Shown here: one piece after another, positions 32,750-36,127 of the stretch
Layout of the letters: each line of letters begins with the position of its first letter
Numbering within the stretch: the stretch's first letter is position 1
Source: Gammaproteobacteria bacterium
GTDB taxonomy: Bacteria; Pseudomonadota; Gammaproteobacteria; Steroidobacterales; Woeseiaceae
Reading direction: 5' to 3'
DNA length: 36,127 nucleotides
Assembly (NCBI GenBank): GCA_003331585.1
Contig: QOPG01000013.1
Span: 1 to 36,127, forward strand
Position numbers and translations under genes: made by a program
The notes under the pieces: model-generated
The model's input: the letters and a program-made list of their open reading frames with translations, nothing else
What the model was told of the DNA's origin: nothing
Database searches by the model: none

Positions 32750-33566
32750 GCAAGCAATTGAATTAATTCCTATATCAATTTCAAAGAATTTAATTTCGAT
32801 AACGCCGCTCAATAGTACTAATAATCGTATTTATAAAATTCAAACAGACAAACAGTCTTTTATCTTAAGGCTGAATAATCGTTATACAGATATTTTCAAT
32901 ATTGATAGAAAAAAAGAGATTAAGGTATTAAGAAATGCGTCATTAGCCAGAATTGCCCCTGAAATTATTTTTGAAGATTATAGAAAAGGTATTCTTCTGA
33001 CTTTATTTGTTGAAGGTAGAACATGGCATCTTGATGATTTCGAGGATCAAACCAAAATAAGATCTCTCGTAAAGTTACTTCATAGCGTCCATTCTCTTCC
33101 GCTTTGTGGGCTTAAGCTGAATCCAGTTGATTTAGCAAATAATTATATTCTTAAATTAGATACCAATACGGATTCATATGAATTTTCAAAAATCTGTTTA
33201 TCCATCATTAAAAATATTGATTATTCAGGAAATATTCGCTGTTGTCATAATGATATCCATCCACTAAATATTATACAGGGAGAGCATTTAATGTTGATTG
33301 ATTGGGAGTATGCTTATGACAATGATCCTATGTTTGAGATTGCATCAATTAGCTCATTTAATAACTTAAGAAAAGGCGCAGAATTGATGCTGTTAGATGA
33401 ATATTTCGGAGGAAGCGGTAATTATTCTATGAGAGATTATTTACTTCAAAAAAAATTATATGAAGCAATTTATTGGTTATGGTTAGCATGCAAACAATCT
33501 AACAGTGGATCGAATAGAGATAGTGAACTGCTGTTGCGATTAAAATCAAAATTACTCGATCAATAA
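32736..33566 (+). CDS. Thiamine-kinase-like phosphotransferase (choline/ethanolamine kinase family)
   Basis: This 276-residue APH-fold kinase has the catalytic loop CHNDIHPLNII (Asp and Asn) and the metal-binding LIDWEYAYDNDP, which is the pattern of ThiK, LicA and choline kinases. I chose ATG 32736 because AGGAG lies 7 bases upstream; the in-frame TTG at 32721 would place the ribosome site inside the gene. The start overlaps the permease gene by 14 bases, so the two are coupled. In this operon the probable substrate is thiamine, giving thiamine monophosphate, which a ThiL elsewhere would have to convert to TPP; a direct pyrophosphokinase is not seen. It ends 11 bases before the convergent glyoxalase gene. 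Confidence 0.88.
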   Translation: MLTVEQAIELIPISISKNLISITPLNSTNNRIYKIQTDKQSFILRLNNRYTDIFNIDRKKEIKVLRNASLARIAPEIIFEDYRKGILLTLFVEGRTWHLDDFEDQTKIRSLVKLLHSVHSLPLCGLKLNPVDLANNYILKLDTNTDSYEFSKICLSIIKNIDYSGNIRCCHNDIHPLNIIQGEHLMLIDWEYAYDNDPMFEIASISSFNNLRKGAELMLLDEYFGGSGNYSMRDYLLQKKLYEAIYWLWLACKQSNSGSNRDSELLLRLKSKLLDQ

Positions 33567-33577
33567 AGAGACAATCA

Positions 33578-34363
33578 TTACCAATGATTTCTCAATTCTC
33601 TTAATTTGAGGAAAACCTTCTTAGGGGACGGCTTTGACTCTAAATCCGGAAAAGATTCACTTAATTTATTAATGATTTCCTCATTTTGTAGACGCAAAAA
33701 AACATTAATTTTCATCTCATCTTTGAGTGATGTTACGATTTCAGCGGGATCATCGTTTTCGTATTTTCTTAACATTTCCATAGCATCTTTGTTCTGAGGT
33801 TCCCTATCTAAAGTAAATTTAAGGTTACTAATTAGATAATCATGACCTGGATAAATTCGTGTTTCCAATGGAAGTTTTTCCAATTGAGTAAAAGTTTTAT
33901 AGAGCTCATTTGGGTCACCTCCGAAATGACAATTACCAGCACCAGCATTGAATAAAGCGTCACCACTAAAAAGAACTGGTTCTTCTGTGCGCAAAAATAG
34001 ACATATATGACTCAGTGTATGGCCAGGTGTATCAAGACATTCAAGCTCAATATTCTTACCTATCTTTATAATATCTCCATGATTTACACCGATGTCCATA
34101 TTCGGTATTTTATCTTTGGCATTTTCATGAGCGATGACTTTCGCCGATGTTGCCTTCACTAAGGCATCATTACCTGCTATGTGATCCCAGTGTTCATGTG
34201 TATTAAGAATTTGAGTAATGTTCCAACTATTTTTCTTAGCTATTTTGATGCATTTTTTATAATCGAGTGGGTCTATTGCCAATGCTTCACCACTATTCGG
34301 GCATGCAATCAAATAGTTGAAGTTTCTATAGGCATTTGCAGTCCATATTTTTTCAACAATCAT
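33578..34363 (-). CDS. gloB: Hydroxyacylglutathione hydrolase (glyoxalase II)
   Basis: This 261-residue metallo-beta-lactamase-fold enzyme hydrolyses S-lactoylglutathione to lactate and glutathione. Metal ligands are visible in NTHEHWDHIAGN (HxHxDH), TPGHTLSHICLF, FSGDALFNAGAGNCHFGG and YPGHDYL. The C-terminal helical domain (about 175-261) that contacts glutathione is present, so the full-length family form is intact. It is transcribed toward the thiamine operon and away from the histidine-phosphatase gene, with a 131-base divergent gap containing a 12-bp palindrome. Confidence 0.95.
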   Translation of the reverse strand: MIVEKIWTANAYRNFNYLIACPNSGEALAIDPLDYKKCIKIAKKNSWNITQILNTHEHWDHIAGNDALVKATSAKVIAHENAKDKIPNMDIGVNHGDIIKIGKNIELECLDTPGHTLSHICLFLRTEEPVLFSGDALFNAGAGNCHFGGDPNELYKTFTQLEKLPLETRIYPGHDYLISNLKFTLDREPQNKDAMEMLRKYENDDPAEIVTSLKDEMKINVFLRLQNEEIINKLSESFPDLESKPSPKKVFLKLRELRNHW

Positions 34364-34428
34364 TATTATGATTTCCTATATTAATAACATTTAAAACTAG
34401 TATATCCTGTAATCAATTATAATTTAGA

Positions 34429-34440
34429 ATATGATCATAT
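34429..34440. promoter_or_regulatory. 12-bp perfect palindrome ATATGATCATAT in the gloB divergent gap
   Basis: The palindrome lies 55 bases before the start of the histidine-phosphatase gene and 66 before gloB. A TATAAT on the plus strand (34418-34423) lies just before it, without a good -35. An operator is possible; chance is also likely at this base composition. Confidence 0.25.
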
Positions 34441-34494
34441 ATTTAGATACTTATTTATTTTCTATTACTTAAAGGAATATGAAAAGTTAAGATA

Positions 34495-35214
34495 ATGAGT
34501 CGATTATTTATAATAAGACATGGGCAAGCTAGTTTTCTGTCAGATAATTACGATCAACTTTCAGAGAATGGTTGTTCGCAGGCCAAATTTTTGGGTGAAA
34601 ACCTCTCGTCACAAGATATTGTCTTTGATTCGGTTTATTGTGGCAACTTAGTCAGGCAAGTCGATACAGCCGAAATTGTCAAAAGTGTATACGATAAAAA
34701 ACACATTAATTTTCCTGAAATACAAAAAAATGAACACCTTAATGAATATCCTGCTGAGGAAATAATGACTTCATTAGGTAAATATCTTATTGAAAATGAC
34801 GCTTCTGCATCAGAACTCTTTAAAAAGTGTAACAATGCGACTGAGGAGATTGATCGTCACAGGTATTTTCAAAAGTTATTTGAGCTAATACTTGAATCGT
34901 GGGTTAAAAACGAACATACAGAAGTTAATCTTTCTATGACTTGGAGCCAATGGAGTGATCAAGTGAGACGAGCGTTAGATGAGATTATGCATAATGCAAA
35001 AAAAGGCGAATTAATTGGCATCTTTTCTTCTGGAGGCCCAATTGGTGTGAGTGTTCAAACTGCCTTAGAAGCTCCAGATATGAAAGCCGCTGAGCTGAAT
35101 TGGCGAATTTATAATTGTTCTGTAACTAAATTTTCATTTAATAAACACCGCTTTACTTTGGATCAGTTTAATGACACTTCATACTTGTCTGAAGAACTTT
35201 TAACATATAGATAA
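34495..35214 (+). CDS. Histidine-phosphatase superfamily (phosphoglycerate-mutase-like) protein
   Basis: This 239-residue protein begins with the superfamily motif RHGQAS (R8, H9, G10), whose His is the phospho-acceptor, followed by a LSENGCSQAKFLGE helix and the GNLVRQVDTAEIV region that supplies a second Arg. The usual second catalytic His in an SHGG motif is replaced: the segment reads IFSSGGPIGVSVQ. I recall the same SGG form in other bacterial members, so this branch may use another acid or have a different activity. The substrate is unknown. It is divergent from gloB and lies 12 bases upstream of the photolyase-like gene, so they are probably co-transcribed. Confidence 0.88.
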   Translation: MSRLFIIRHGQASFLSDNYDQLSENGCSQAKFLGENLSSQDIVFDSVYCGNLVRQVDTAEIVKSVYDKKHINFPEIQKNEHLNEYPAEEIMTSLGKYLIENDASASELFKKCNNATEEIDRHRYFQKLFELILESWVKNEHTEVNLSMTWSQWSDQVRRALDEIMHNAKKGELIGIFSSGGPIGVSVQTALEAPDMKAAELNWRIYNCSVTKFSFNKHRFTLDQFNDTSYLSEELLTYR

Positions 35215-35226
35215 TTACCCATATAC

Positions 35227-36127
35227 ATGAAGGCAAAAAAGTCACTAAGACTGGTCTTGGGGAATCAATTATTTCCCTTCAGAGATCAGCAGTTTAATCA
35301 GAATGAAACCATATTCATGTGCGAAGATTTTGGATTATGCTCTTATGTCAAACACCATAAATCAAAAATCGCATTATTTTTTTCTGCAATGCGCTCATTC
35401 AGAGATGAAGCCTTGAGGAAAGATTTGAAGGTTATTTATTATGAGTATTCTCAAGATTTCAAGAAACACTATTCTGAAAAACTCCTAGATACAATAAGTT
35501 CAGGTGAATTCGAAGAGATTGTCTTCTTTGAAATTGAAGATAAGGCTTTTGAAAAAGAGCTATTTAAATTTATCGATAAAGAAGAAATTCGCTTTATAGT
35601 TAAACCATCCCCAATGTTTCTTGACAGCCGAGAATCCTTCGCTGAATTTAGTGGAGATAAAAAATTTATACTTCAAGCCAATCATTATAAAAGGATGAGA
35701 AAAAAATTAGATATATTGATTGATAATAAGAAACCTCAAGGTGGTAAGTGGAGTTATGATGACGAAAATAGAAAAAAACTTCCAAAAAACTATGACATTC
35801 CAATGCTTCCATCAATCAAGCCTAGAAGTGACTTTAATAAGATTTCACGTTTCATTGAAACTACATTTGATAAACACCCAGGAAAGATTGATATAATTTT
35901 TCCTTTTACTCACGATCAGGCCATAAAGTGGCTGAATATTTTCTTTCAAGAGAGATTTCATGATTTTGGTCCTTATGAGGATGCAATAAACAAAAAAGAA
36001 CACTTTCAATTGCACTCTGTTTTAAGTACATCATTGAATTTAGGGCTATTAACGCCAAAATTAGTCATTGAAAAAGCCTTGGATTACGCCTCTAGCAATG
36101 AAATACCACTCAATAGTCTGGAGGGGT
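35227..36127 (+). CDS. Deoxyribodipyrimidine photolyase-related (FeS-BCP / PhrB-like) protein, 3'-partial
   Basis: The reading frame starts at ATG 35227 and is still open at the right edge, giving 300 visible residues of a family usually near 500. The N-terminus LRLVLGNQLFPFRDQQF and the region MCEDFGLCSYVKHHKSKIALFFSAMRSF are split here only for description; together with ADxFxxRxEFA-like DSRESFAEF and KFILQANHYKRMRKKL they match the prokaryotic (6-4) photolyase/cryptochrome family (DPRP). These repair UV photoproducts with FAD, a lumazine-type antenna and an iron-sulfur cluster. The cluster cysteines and most of the FAD site would be beyond the window, so integrity cannot be judged. Confidence 0.92.
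   Translation, partial: MKAKKSLRLVLGNQLFPFRDQQFNQNETIFMCEDFGLCSYVKHHKSKIALFFSAMRSFRDEALRKDLKVIYYEYSQDFKKHYSEKLLDTISSGEFEEIVFFEIEDKAFEKELFKFIDKEEIRFIVKPSPMFLDSRESFAEFSGDKKFILQANHYKRMRKKLDILIDNKKPQGGKWSYDDENRKKLPKNYDIPMLPSIKPRSDFNKISRFIETTFDKHPGKIDIIFPFTHDQAIKWLNIFFQERFHDFGPYEDAINKKEHFQLHSVLSTSLNLGLLTPKLVIEKALDYASSNEIPLNSLEG

Noticed and set aside
1-36127. Mobile elements, CRISPR arrays, tRNA and rRNA genes
   Set aside because: No transposase, integrase, spaced direct repeats or recognisable RNA gene folds were seen; the only tandem repeat is the coding 21-bp array at the left edge.

Overview
The window is AT-rich (roughly one third G+C by eye) and densely coded, with no gap above about 150 bases. 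It looks like a chromosome fragment of a low-G+C marine gammaproteobacterium. Supporting this are azurin, a monomeric NADP isocitrate dehydrogenase, an LplT-like transporter, a Gln-B type PII protein, a TonB-dependent receptor, an FeS-BCP type photolyase and a small conserved protein I associate with gammaproteobacteria. A SAR86-like or similar streamlined lineage would fit, but the sequence alone does not prove it.

Region 1 (1-11169, all +) is the most unusual part. It runs from a 5'-truncated Gly/Ser-repeat protein and a lipoprotein into seven tightly packed genes. These encode a membrane Hanks-type kinase with a very short activation segment; a membrane protein joining an FHA-like domain, PEGA repeats and a cysteine-less sulfatase-modifying-factor domain; a small acidic secreted protein; a MotA/TolQ/ExbB-like channel; a degenerate actin/Hsp70-like protein fused to an FHA domain; and two VWA proteins. 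Both VWA proteins start with the same Cys-rich membrane helix, which resembles the proton-carrying helix of ExbD, TolR and MotB. I read this as a candidate proton-driven, phospho-signalling envelope machine built largely from pseudoenzymes. I do not recognise it as a described system.

Region 2 (11223-18102) is amino-acid and redox metabolism: azurin (-), pterin dehydratase and a short threonine dehydratase (+), acetolactate synthase large subunit (-) diverging from its small subunit (+), then proB and proA. A long palindrome sits between the two divergent acetolactate synthase genes.

Region 3 (18108-23202, all -) reads glnB, a SYLF-domain protein, an LplT-like transporter, a small conserved protein and isocitrate dehydrogenase.

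Region 4 (23336-29642, all +) is a probable lipid or acyl-CoA operon: fatty-acid desaturase, TIM-barrel protein, short-chain dehydrogenase, ACAD11-type phosphotransferase, two isomerase-like crotonases and a 3-hydroxyisobutyrate dehydrogenase-like enzyme.

Region 5 (29673-33566, +) is a thiamine salvage operon. A TPP riboswitch ends at the start codon of a TonB-dependent receptor, followed by a thiamine-binding YkoF/MTH1187-like protein, a PnuT-like permease and a thiamine-kinase-like enzyme. Together they would bring thiamine across both membranes and trap it by phosphorylation.

Region 6 (33578-36127) holds glyoxalase II (-), a histidine-phosphatase-fold protein (+) and a photolyase-family gene cut by the window end. 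I found no tRNA, rRNA, insertion sequence, CRISPR array or convincing rho-independent terminator.
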